Assembly (NCBI GenBank): GCA_947174565.1
Contig: CAMWJL010000016.1
Location: 1 to 34,778, forward strand
Direction: 5' to 3'
Origin: an uncultured Prevotellaceae bacterium
GTDB lineage: Bacteria; Bacteroidota; Bacteroidia; Bacteroidales; Bacteroidaceae
DNA length: 34,778 nucleotides
Positions 15,119-21,601 of this stretch are shown here, in pieces. The position numbers and the translations under genes were made by a program. Below the pieces are notes generated by a model. It had not been told where the DNA came from. It did no database searches and worked only from the letters and a program-made list of their open reading frames with translations. Within the stretch, counting starts at the first letter, position 1; each line of letters starts with the position of its first letter.

Positions 15119-15898
15119 ATGAAACTTACTGTAATCGGCGCTGGCAATATGGGTGGCGCGCTCATCAAAGGATGGGCAAAGAGCGGAAAGGTGGACTGCA
15201 TCACCGTCGCAGACAAGAACGAGGCTTTGCTGGCTCAGTTTAAGCAGGAATTTCCCACGCTTCACACCACCACCGACAATGTGGAGGCGGTGAAAGACGC
15301 TGATGTAGTCGTGCTTGTGGTCAAGCCGTGGCTCATGAAACTGGTCTTGGCTGAAGTGAAGCCCGTCCTGAACCTCGAGAAACAGATTCTCGTGTCCGAT
15401 GCAGCCAACTTCACCACTTCCATGCTGAAAGAGGAGCTGGGGGCAGCGGGGCAGTACTTCTATGCCATCCCCAACATTGCCGCCGAGTTTGGTGCCAGCA
15501 TGAGTTTCATCGCCAAGGGAGCTGATGCCTCCGACGAAAGCCTCAAGATCGTAGAGGAACTTTATGCCCTTGACGGCGACACGCTCATGGTGGGCGAAAA
15601 CCTTGTCGGCCCCGGCATGATGATGGCATCGTGCGGCATCGCATACGTAATGCGTTACATCCGTGCGCAGATGGAAGGTGGTTGCGAGATGGGCTTCTAT
15701 CCCCAGCAGGCCAAACAGATAGCCCTCCAAACCATGCAGGGTGCGGTGTCGCTGCTCAAGGCTACGGGATGGCATCCCGAAGAAGCCATCGACAAGGTGA
15801 CCACCCCGGGTGGAGTGACCATCAAGGGACTCAACGAACTCGACCACGCTGGTTTCAACTCTGCGGTCATCCGCTCGCTGAAAGCAGGATTGAAATAA
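15119..15898 (+). CDS. proC: Pyrroline-5-carboxylate reductase
   Basis: A 259-residue NAD(P)H-dependent enzyme that makes proline from pyrroline-5-carboxylate in the cytosol. The Rossmann loop LTVIGAGNMGGALIKGW (3-19) is at the N-terminus. VVVLVVKPWLM and the C-terminal dimerisation segment, including VGPGMMMASCGIAYVMRYI and VTTPGGVTIKGLNELDHAGFNSAVIRSL, match the family signature. Length is normal. It is a single-gene unit: its own promoter at 15049-15079 and a strong terminator at 15930-15969. It is not adjacent to the arg genes in this window. Confidence 0.95.
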   Translation: MKLTVIGAGNMGGALIKGWAKSGKVDCITVADKNEALLAQFKQEFPTLHTTTDNVEAVKDADVVVLVVKPWLMKLVLAEVKPVLNLEKQILVSDAANFTTSMLKEELGAAGQYFYAIPNIAAEFGASMSFIAKGADASDESLKIVEELYALDGDTLMVGENLVGPGMMMASCGIAYVMRYIRAQMEGGCEMGFYPQQAKQIALQTMQGAVSLLKATGWHPEEAIDKVTTPGGVTIKGLNELDHAGFNSAVIRSLKAGLK

Positions 15899-15929
15899 GT
15901 CCTTTCCCTCATTTTCGGAAAAAGAAGAT

Positions 15930-15969
15930 GCGGCACTGCTCAACCCCGTTGAGCAGTGCCGCCTTTTTT
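15930..15969 (+). terminator. Rho-independent terminator after proC
   Basis: A perfect 15-bp GC-rich stem (15930-15944 with 15948-15962, loop CCC) is followed by C and six T residues. It is the clearest intrinsic terminator in the window. Confidence 0.9.
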
Positions 15970-16001
15970 CGTGCCCTTCTTTTCCCCAGCACTCATAGCC
16001 T

Positions 16002-16076
16002 CTAAATCGATGTCCCCGACTCCGACCAATCGGAGTCGGGGACATCGGTGAATCGGAGTCGGGGACATCGATTTAG
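16002..16076. repeat. GC-rich hairpin element, copy A
   Basis: The outer arms 16002-16025 and 16053-16076 are perfect 24-base inverted repeats. Between them lies an extra copy of TCGGAGTCGGGGACATCG (16030-16047), so either of two identical units can pair with the single complementary unit. The element aligns without gaps, in reverse orientation, with copy B at about 24822-24892 and shares a short flank (GAGGCT) beyond the hairpin. It is intergenic, after the proC terminator. It may be a REP- or MITE-like element; no transposase is nearby. Confidence 0.85.
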
Positions 16077-16224
16077 GGGTGCTGTAACACCCTTTTCGGT
16101 GCATCTTCCTTGGGGCATCCCATGCTGACGGAATCGCTTCGTTCCGTCCTGTTCCCCTCTGAAGGTGGTCTCCATTCCTCAAAAAACTCCTCTTTTTTGC
16201 TTTTTTTCTTTCTCCTGCAAAAAA

Positions 16225-16248
16225 AATCCAGCTTTCTCATGCTGGATT
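16225..16248. other. Small hairpin upstream of the tRNA promoter
   Basis: AATCCAGC (16225-16232) pairs with GCTGGATT (16241-16248). It is flanked by an A-run on the left and a short T-run on the right. It could be a weak terminator insulating the tRNA gene from upstream reading. Confidence 0.35.
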
Positions 16249-16261
16249 CCCGATTTTTCCC

Positions 16262-16269
16262 TACCTTTG
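16262..16269 (+). promoter_or_regulatory. -7 box of tRNA-Leu
   Basis: TACCTTTG matches TAnnTTTG and ends 11 bases before the tRNA gene. No clear -33 TTTG is visible at 19-21 bp. Confidence 0.5.
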
Positions 16270-16280
16270 CACTCGCATTT

Positions 16281-16362
16281 GCCCCGATGGCGGAATTGGT
16301 AGACGCGTTGGTCTCAAACACCAATGAAGCAATTCGTGCCGGTTCGATCCCGGCTCGGGGTA
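16281..16362 (+). tRNA. tRNA-Leu (anticodon CAA)
   Basis: The 82-base sequence folds as a class II tRNA. The acceptor GCCCCGA pairs with TCGGGGT, including a terminal G-T pair. The anticodon stem TTGGT/ACCAA encloses the loop CTCAAAC, with anticodon CAA. The T-arm is GCCGG-TTCGATC-CCGGC (16338-16354), and the discriminator base is A. The variable arm is short for leucine tRNA. CCA is not encoded. The region downstream shows signs of rearrangement, but no duplicate of the tRNA 3' end was found in the window. Confidence 0.93.
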
Positions 16363-16369
16363 CTGAATC

Positions 16370-16396
16370 AAGGAGCAGTTTATCTGTTCCTTTTTT
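16370..16396 (+). terminator. Terminator of tRNA-Leu
   Basis: AAGGAGCAG pairs with CTGTTCCTT (one G-U pair) around a five-base loop, followed by a T-tract to 16396. Confidence 0.75.
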
Positions 16397-16419
16397 GTAT
16401 TTTATAGTTAAGTCCTGTT

Positions 16420-16710
16420 ATGATACCTTCAATCAAAGAGATAGAAATGCCGTTGTTGCAAGTTTTGGCTGAACATTCTCCTCGGACATTGGATGAATGC
16501 ACGGATGCTCTGTCGAAGCATTTTTGTCTTAGTGAGCATGAGCGTCATTTGTTAATGCCAGATGGTAAACGCCATATAATGAAGTTTCGTGTTGGCTGGG
16601 CAAAGGCAATCCTTAAAAAGGCTGGGTTCGTAAGCGCATTGTCGCGTGGGGTCTATGCGATTACAGATTTGGGGATTGAGCACTTGCGATGTGTTGGGAA
16701 ACTTGTATGA
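16420..16710 (+). CDS. Mrr N-terminal (winged-helix) domain fragment
   Basis: The 96-residue frame corresponds to the Mrr_N domain that normally precedes the nuclease domain of Mrr-type modification-dependent restriction enzymes: PLLQVLAEHSPRTLDECTDALSKHFCLSEHERHLLMPDGKRHIMKFRVGWAKAILKKAGFVSALSRGVYAITDLG. The nuclease half is missing. The stop at 16708-16710 lies directly before a remnant of another gene, so this is best read as a truncated mrr. The first 37 bases of its conserved part (16442-16478) recur at 18443-18479 with one mismatch. Whether the fragment is still expressed is unknown; no full promoter is visible after the tRNA terminator. Confidence 0.65.
   Translation: MIPSIKEIEMPLLQVLAEHSPRTLDECTDALSKHFCLSEHERHLLMPDGKRHIMKFRVGWAKAILKKAGFVSALSRGVYAITDLGIEHLRCVGKLV
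16442..16478 (+). repeat. Direct repeat A, left copy (within mrr fragment)
   Basis: This 37-base segment is repeated at 18443-18479 with a single T/G difference. Both copies stand in the same orientation and precede a DUF4492 sequence, so it marks a duplication of the region around the Fic gene. Confidence 0.85.
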
Positions 16711-16812
16711 TGTTGGCACCTGACTTTTGACCTCTACGATGACGGGTTCCGCAGCATGAGGCATGGGAGGGCATTGTGGGCTTTTCTTTTTCTCATTGTT
16801 TCTTTTTTATAG
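16711..16812 (+). pseudogene. Remnant of a DUF4492 gene
   Basis: Read from 16714 the sequence gives WHLTFDLYDDGFRSMRHGRALW, then diverges to FLIVSFL and a stop at 16810-16812. It matches the N-terminus of the intact DUF4492 protein at 18539 (WHRAFDLYYDGFRSMRLGRMLW). At DNA level 16714-16780 aligns without gaps to about 18562-18628. It has no start codon, being preceded immediately by the mrr fragment stop. It is therefore a decayed duplicate of the gene that heads the cyd operon. Confidence 0.75.
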
Positions 16813-16829
16813 CGATTGGACGAAGATTC

Positions 16830-18320
16830 TTATTTAATGATTGTCCTGTCAATGATTTGTAGTTTCGCTTGCGATGGTTCTTCGTAAGCGTTGCAGGCGG
16901 CAAGGTAGTTTTTCAATTCCGTGAAATCTGTACCGTAGAGGTTATCACTGAACTGATGGAGTTTTGTCATAACGTTTATGTATGCCAGCGGGTCTTTATG
17001 GCGCGTAAGTTTACGTAAGGCAAGGATATAATCCTCCCGAAATACCGTCGGCACAATGATGCGTGACTGGTCTGCCTTTACAAGTTCTGCATTCATCATC
17101 ACACGGGCTATACGTCCGTTTCCGTCGTTGAACGGATGCACCTCGCTTATCATGAACATCATGAAAATCGCACGTGCAAACGGGTCTGTCATGGCTGCGT
17201 AATATTTGAAACCTTGCGAGAGTGTGCCTTTCACAAGCTGATAATCGACAAACTCTGTCTGTCCAGCACGGTTGTTCTTCATTTTGAAAACACCGGGATT
17301 CATGTGTGGTCTGCCTTCGAGTAGCACGGTGTGGCGGTGACTAAGAATGGCAAACAATTCCTTTGGAGAAGTCGGAGTCCGCGTCATTTCTGCACGGTTC
17401 GACAAGATTTTGAACGTACCGAGAATGTCATGTGAATCCTCGTCACGCCGAGGCAACGGAATACCTGAGTCAACGATAGATTTTGCTTCCTCTACATCAA
17501 ATTCCGTTCCCTCGATGTAATTTGAGAAATAACTCTCAAAGAAGGAGAACAGGCGGAATGATTCTTCATCAGTATTGCGGTTGTTGCGTATGACAAAATA
17601 GTGGTCCTTTATCGCGTCGAACAGGATTTCAAACAATTCCACTCTCGAAGGGTCAAAAGGATTGCCGGCAGCGAGGGCTTTTGCGGAATCTGTTGACAAT
17701 ACTTTCGCGTCATGCGTGGATAGCAATGCCGAGATGATGCTGTTTATCTTGGCAAATTCTGTCTGCATGCCCAATTCATCGGCAACCTTTCGCAGCTCAT
17801 CACGATATTGGTTTAGTCGCTCTTCTCCGCCTGTGAGCAGAAGTTGTTCAAGCTTGTTCTCAATCACACTAATAGGCAGAACACGCGACTCGTCACCGGG
17901 CTTTCTCGACACTTGCATATTTTCAAGCATATATCTATATTCCCCGGATATATGCATACCCATAAAAGGAATATCGTAAGACGTTGCTTTAGGACCTTTG
18001 ACGAAATGAAGAGTAATTCCCGGCAAGTCAGTCACTCGCCTTGTCGTTGAGTTGGTCAAAAAGAAATCCCCTGTTGCCGTCGGACGCATCTCTTTGGCAC
18101 TGCGATGACTGATTACCGCGTCGGGATAACGGTAAACGAGTATCTCGATAAGGTTTCGGCGCACAATGTTTTCCAGACTGTCTATAAGATTGGTTGTATA
18201 GATGCGCGGCGCGACCTTACGCAGCTCACCATCCTTTTCCTTCTTGCTAAGCACACGGGAAACATTCGGATCAGATGAGCCAAAAACAACCTCTTTCAGA
18301 GTGTCAACTTTAACTGCCAT
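16830..18320 (-). CDS. Fic protein with AbiEi-like N-terminal domain
   Basis: On the ATG at 18320 the protein has 496 residues. The first 45 look like a winged helix (VDTLKEVVFGSSDPNVSRVLSKKEKDGELRKVAPRIYTT). Residues 45-115 carry an AbiEi-like segment (RRNLIEILVYRYPDAVISHRSAKEMRPT, TLHFVKGP). The C-terminal half is a Fic domain with the canonical motif HPFNDGNGRIAR, catalytic His395. The inhibitory motif S/T-x-x-x-E-G is present as SNYIEG (266-271), so it should be a class II, self-inhibited AMPylase (or related NMP transferase). The frame is open to 18485, but a -7 box at 18346-18353 excludes the longer start. It stands alone between two duplicated sequence pairs, with somewhat lower GC than neighbours, suggesting acquired DNA. 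The target protein is unknown. Confidence 0.85.
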   Translation of the reverse strand: MAVKVDTLKEVVFGSSDPNVSRVLSKKEKDGELRKVAPRIYTTNLIDSLENIVRRNLIEILVYRYPDAVISHRSAKEMRPTATGDFFLTNSTTRRVTDLPGITLHFVKGPKATSYDIPFMGMHISGEYRYMLENMQVSRKPGDESRVLPISVIENKLEQLLLTGGEERLNQYRDELRKVADELGMQTEFAKINSIISALLSTHDAKVLSTDSAKALAAGNPFDPSRVELFEILFDAIKDHYFVIRNNRNTDEESFRLFSFFESYFSNYIEGTEFDVEEAKSIVDSGIPLPRRDEDSHDILGTFKILSNRAEMTRTPTSPKELFAILSHRHTVLLEGRPHMNPGVFKMKNNRAGQTEFVDYQLVKGTLSQGFKYYAAMTDPFARAIFMMFMISEVHPFNDGNGRIARVMMNAELVKADQSRIIVPTVFREDYILALRKLTRHKDPLAYINVMTKLHQFSDNLYGTDFTELKNYLAACNAYEEPSQAKLQIIDRTIIK

Positions 18321-18345
18321 ACAAAAAATCACGATTAAGAGGACA

Positions 18346-18353
18346 CAAAGGTA
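18346..18353 (-). promoter_or_regulatory. -7 box of the Fic gene
   Basis: Minus-strand TACCTTTG matches the -7 consensus and lies 25 bases before the ATG at 18320. No -33 TTTG is seen at the usual spacing. It decides the start codon choice. Confidence 0.55.
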
Positions 18354-18442
18354 CAATTTTTTGCGATTATAACTGCCCTTTTTACAAAAAACTGAGTTTA
18401 GAGAGGGCCTGTAGGCAATTTTGCCCGTTCCAACTCGACATT

Positions 18443-18479
18443 TAGAAATGCCGTTGTTGCAAGTTTGGGCTGAACATTC
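18443..18479 (+). repeat. Direct repeat A, right copy (mrr sliver)
   Basis: A 36-of-37 match to 16442-16478. Only this sliver of mrr remains here. The sequence on both sides differs from the left copy, so the duplication endpoints can be set to within a few bases. Confidence 0.85.
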
Positions 18480-18514
18480 GTGCATCTTTTGTTGTATAGA
18501 CAGATATTTTTCTA

Positions 18515-18522
18515 TATCTTTG
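18515..18522 (+). promoter_or_regulatory. -7 box of the cyd operon
   Basis: TATCTTTG matches TAnnTTTG. A weak -33 candidate (GTTG, 18491-18494) stands 20 bp upstream. The start would be near 18527, leaving a leader of about 12 bases. Confidence 0.6.
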
Positions 18523-18538
18523 CCCGCAAAGTTGGGCG

Positions 18539-18763
18539 ATGATGAAGAAAATGAACTTTTGGCATCGGGCTTTTGACCTCTACTATGACGGGTTTCGCAG
18601 CATGAGGCTGGGGAGGATGTTGTGGGTGGTCATTCTCGTCAAGCTGTTCATTATATTCGTGGTGCTGAAGGTGTTCTTCTTCCCGAACTTCCTGAAAGAG
18701 AATGCCGAGGAGGGGGAGGAGAGTGAGTTTGTGGCGACGGAGCTGATAGAGAGGAGCGAATGA
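18539..18763 (+). CDS. DUF4492 small membrane protein of the cytochrome bd operon
   Basis: A 74-residue protein: an N-terminal amphipathic part (FWHRAFDLYYDGFRSMRLGRMLW), one hydrophobic helix (VVILVKLFIIFVVLKVFFF) and an acidic tail. DUF4492 proteins lie directly before cydA in many Bacteroidetes. By analogy to CydX, a single-helix accessory subunit, it may bind the bd oxidase in the membrane; that is inference, since sequence similarity to CydX is not evident. It precedes cydA by 42 bases. A decayed copy of its 5' half is found at 16711-16812. Confidence 0.85.
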   Translation: MMKKMNFWHRAFDLYYDGFRSMRLGRMLWVVILVKLFIIFVVLKVFFFPNFLKENAEEGEESEFVATELIERSE

Positions 18764-18805
18764 GAAGGCAATGATTTTACTATCCTAAATACAAAACCAA
18801 ACACT

Positions 18806-20386
18806 ATGAGTAACATCTTGTTAAGTATCGACGCTGGCATGATAGAGTGGTCGAGGGCGCAGTTTGCCCTGACGGCTATCTATCACTGGCTGTTTGTGCC
18901 GCTGACCTTGGGGCTGGCGGTGGTGATGGGTGTGATGGAGACGTGCTACTACCGCACCCGAAAGCCGTTTTGGAAAGATGCGGCGAAGTTTTGGCAGAAA
19001 CTCTTTGGCATCAACTTCGCCATGGGTGTCGCCACGGGCATCATCTTGGAGTTTGAGTTCGGCACGAACTGGTCGAACTATTCGTGGTTTGTAGGCGACA
19101 TCTTCGGTGCGCCGCTTGCCATCGAGGGCATCGTGGCGTTCTTCATGGAGAGTACCTTCGTGGCGGTCATGTTCTTTGGCTGGAAAAAGGTGTCGGCTGG
19201 CTTCCATTTGGCATCCACATGGCTCACGGGCTTGGGTGCAACCATTTCGGCATGGTGGATTCTGGTGGCGAACGCATGGATGCAGTACCCCGTGGGGTGT
19301 GAGTTCAACCCCGAAACGATGCGTAACGAGATGGTGTCGTTTGCCGAGGTGGCACTCTCGCCTCTTGCCATCGACAAGTTCTTCCACACGGTCATTTCTG
19401 CATGGATTATCGGCGCGGTCTTCACGGTGGCGGTCTCCTGCTGGTATCTGCTGAAAGGCAGGGAGAAGAAGTTGGCGGTGGAGAGCATCCGTATTGGCGC
19501 AATCGTGGGGCTGGTGGCATCGGTGGGTGCTGCGCTGACGGGGCATCAGTCGGCATATCGTGTGGCACAGGTGCAGCCCATGAAGTTGGCGGCAATGGAG
19601 GCACTTTACAATGGCGGCACTGACCAAAGCCTGACGGGCATTGCGCTCATCAATCCCTTCGTGCAACCCGACTACGAGAACGACGAGGAGCCGCCGATGC
19701 GGATAGCTGTTCCCTATGCGCTGTCCATCTTGGCGACCAACAATCCCCACGGCTATGTGCCTGGCATCAATGACATTCTGAATGGCTATACCCGTCCTGA
19801 CGGAACGACGGAACTCTCTGCCGGTGAGAAGATTGAGCGTGGCAAACTCGCCATCAGTGCGTTGGCTTCCTACCGTCAGATGAAGAGAGAGTATGGTGGC
19901 GGAGCGATGCTCAAGGAGCAGCTGAAAGTACTGAAGGAGAACATGCCTTACTTTGGTTACGGCTACATTCATGACAAGAGCGAGCTTGTGCCGTTCGTGC
20001 CCATCAACTTCTACGCTTTCCGTGTCATGGTGGGTGTGGGATGTCTGCTCATCCTCTTCTTCATGGTGGTGCTCTTTTTCGTCTATAAGAAAGACATCGT
20101 GGCTGCTCCGAAGTGGCTGCATTGGTCGGCTATCGCCATGCTTCCGTTGGCTTACATTGCCTCCGAGAGTGGCTGGCTTGTGGCGGAGTTTGGTCGTCAA
20201 CCTTGGACCATTCAGGATATGCTGCCCACTTGGGCGTCGGTGAGTAACCTGCACTCGTCAAGCGTGATGATTACTTTCTTCATCTTCCTCGTGCTCTTCA
20301 CCACAATGCTGGCGGTGGAGCTGAACATCATGCTGAAACAGATAAAGAAAGGGCCTGAGTACGAGAACATGAATGAATCAGTGTAG
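18806..20386 (+). CDS. cydA: Cytochrome bd quinol oxidase subunit I
   Basis: A 526-residue integral membrane subunit that binds the three haems and the quinol. Visible features are the N-terminal helix WSRAQFALTAIYHWLFVPLTLG with haem ligand His27, Glu107 in the conserved AIEGIVAFFMEST helix, His194 in KFFHTVISAW, and near the C-terminus GRQPWTIQDMLPT, which is diagnostic of CydA. The enzyme reduces O2 to water at high affinity and, in an anaerobe, chiefly scavenges oxygen while contributing to the proton gradient. It follows the DUF4492 gene and is followed by cydB after 23 bases. Confidence 0.96.
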   Translation: MSNILLSIDAGMIEWSRAQFALTAIYHWLFVPLTLGLAVVMGVMETCYYRTRKPFWKDAAKFWQKLFGINFAMGVATGIILEFEFGTNWSNYSWFVGDIFGAPLAIEGIVAFFMESTFVAVMFFGWKKVSAGFHLASTWLTGLGATISAWWILVANAWMQYPVGCEFNPETMRNEMVSFAEVALSPLAIDKFFHTVISAWIIGAVFTVAVSCWYLLKGREKKLAVESIRIGAIVGLVASVGAALTGHQSAYRVAQVQPMKLAAMEALYNGGTDQSLTGIALINPFVQPDYENDEEPPMRIAVPYALSILATNNPHGYVPGINDILNGYTRPDGTTELSAGEKIERGKLAISALASYRQMKREYGGGAMLKEQLKVLKENMPYFGYGYIHDKSELVPFVPINFYAFRVMVGVGCLLILFFMVVLFFVYKKDIVAAPKWLHWSAIAMLPLAYIASESGWLVAEFGRQPWTIQDMLPTWASVSNLHSSSVMITFFIFLVLFTTMLAVELNIMLKQIKKGPEYENMNESV

Positions 20387-20409
20387 AATCCCTATAAACC
20401 ATATCAACT

Positions 20410-21549
20410 ATGAGTTACGAAATGCTTCAGCAATACTGGTGGTTCCTCGTTTCGTTGTTAGGAGCCTTGTTGGTTCTCCTCATGTTTGTGCAGGGGGCTA
20501 ATTCCTTGGTCGGTTCTTTGGGTGGCGATGCCGAAGGCCGCCGTGTGGTCATCAATTCGACAGGTCGCAAGTGGGAGTTCACTTTCACCACGCTCGTCAC
20601 CTTCGGCGGTGCGTTTTTCGCCTCCTTCCCATTGTTTTACAGCACCTCGTTTGGCGGTGCTTATTGGCTGTGGATGGTTATCCTGTTCTCCTTCGTGTTG
20701 CAGGCGGTCAGCTACGAGTTTCAGAACAAGCTCGGCAATCTGTTGGGTGCTCGCACCTTTCAGTTCTTTCTTGTCCTCAACGGCATTTTGGGACCAGTGC
20801 TTTTGGGCGGTGCGGTCGCCACGTTCTTTGAGGGAAGCAACTTCATCGTGGAGAAGGACAACCTTACGGGCATGCAGCCTGTCATCAGCCAGTGGGCAAA
20901 TGCCTCTCACGGCTTGGATGCCCTGCTCAATCCGTGGGTGCTCGTCTTCGGCTTCGCCGTCTTCTTCTTGGCGCGCATCTTGGGCATCCTCTATGTAATG
21001 AACAATGTGGACGATGAGGACATCCGTTCTCGTGCCTCCATGCGGTTGGTGGGCAGTACCATCGCGTTCCTGCTGCTCTTTGTGACGTATCTGGTGCATC
21101 TGTTCCTGAAAGACGGCTATGCGGTGGAGCCTGCGACTGGTGAAATCTATATTGAACCATACAAGTATCTCCACAACTTCCTCGATATGTGGTACTTGCT
21201 TGTACTCCTGCTCGTAGGCGTTGTGCTGGTGCTCTATGGCATCGTCCGCACCATCATCAGCAAGACTTACATTGATGGCATTTGGCCCGTGGGTCTCGGT
21301 GTCCTGTTTACTGTGCTTGCCCTCTTGCTCTCAGCAGGTTGGAACAACACGGCGTACTATCCTTCCACTGCCGACTTGCAGTCGTCGCTCACCATCGCCA
21401 ACTCTTGCTCCAGCGAGTTCACGCTCCGCACGATGGCATACGTCAGCCTCATTATCCCCTTTGTCATTGCTTACATCATGGTTGCATGGAACAAGATAGA
21501 CAGCAAGAAGTTAGACAAGGAGGAAATCAAGACGGACGAAGCATATTAA
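20410..21549 (+). CDS. cydB: Cytochrome bd quinol oxidase subunit II
   Basis: A 379-residue polytopic membrane protein with about eight hydrophobic helices. The early segment YWWFLVSLLGALLVLLMFVQGANSLVG and the central GARTFQFFLVLNGILGPVLLGGAVATFFEGSNF are CydB-like. It forms the heterodimer with CydA in the cytoplasmic membrane. Bacteroidetes CydB proteins are often, as here, divergent from the proteobacterial type. It is the last gene of the operon and its stop codon runs into the terminator stem at 21548. Confidence 0.94.
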   Translation: MSYEMLQQYWWFLVSLLGALLVLLMFVQGANSLVGSLGGDAEGRRVVINSTGRKWEFTFTTLVTFGGAFFASFPLFYSTSFGGAYWLWMVILFSFVLQAVSYEFQNKLGNLLGARTFQFFLVLNGILGPVLLGGAVATFFEGSNFIVEKDNLTGMQPVISQWANASHGLDALLNPWVLVFGFAVFFLARILGILYVMNNVDDEDIRSRASMRLVGSTIAFLLLFVTYLVHLFLKDGYAVEPATGEIYIEPYKYLHNFLDMWYLLVLLLVGVVLVLYGIVRTIISKTYIDGIWPVGLGVLFTVLALLLSAGWNNTAYYPSTADLQSSLTIANSCSSEFTLRTMAYVSLIIPFVIAYIMVAWNKIDSKKLDKEEIKTDEAY

Positions 21550-21591
21550 ACAAAAAGGCGTGAGTTCAATCGAACTCACGCCTTTTTGTTT
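21548..21591. terminator. Bidirectional terminator between cydB and the outer-membrane protein gene
   Basis: A 20-bp perfect stem (21548-21567 with 21572-21591) has a 4-base loop and A/T-rich ends, giving a T-tract on both strands. It serves the two converging transcripts. Confidence 0.9.
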
Positions 21592-21601
21592 TCCCTTTCG
21601 T

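Noticed and set aside
15020-16045. Long open frame (341 codons) on the minus strand opposite proC
   Set aside because: It lies antisense to a clear proC gene, runs through its terminator and the hairpin element, and has no domain pattern; it is a by-product of GC-rich codon use.
16110-16472. 120-codon frame across the tRNA-Leu gene
   Set aside because: It reads through the tRNA and its terminator; no domain.
16281-18540. tRNA-Leu as the att site of an integrated element
   Set aside because: I found no second copy of the tRNA 3' end at the far side of the Fic region and no integrase gene, so a classical tRNA-targeted island is not supported, although the duplicated A/B pieces show some rearrangement.
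18821-20254. 477-codon minus-strand frame opposite cydA
   Set aside because: Antisense to an unambiguous cydA; the His/Arg-rich translation has no membrane or domain character.
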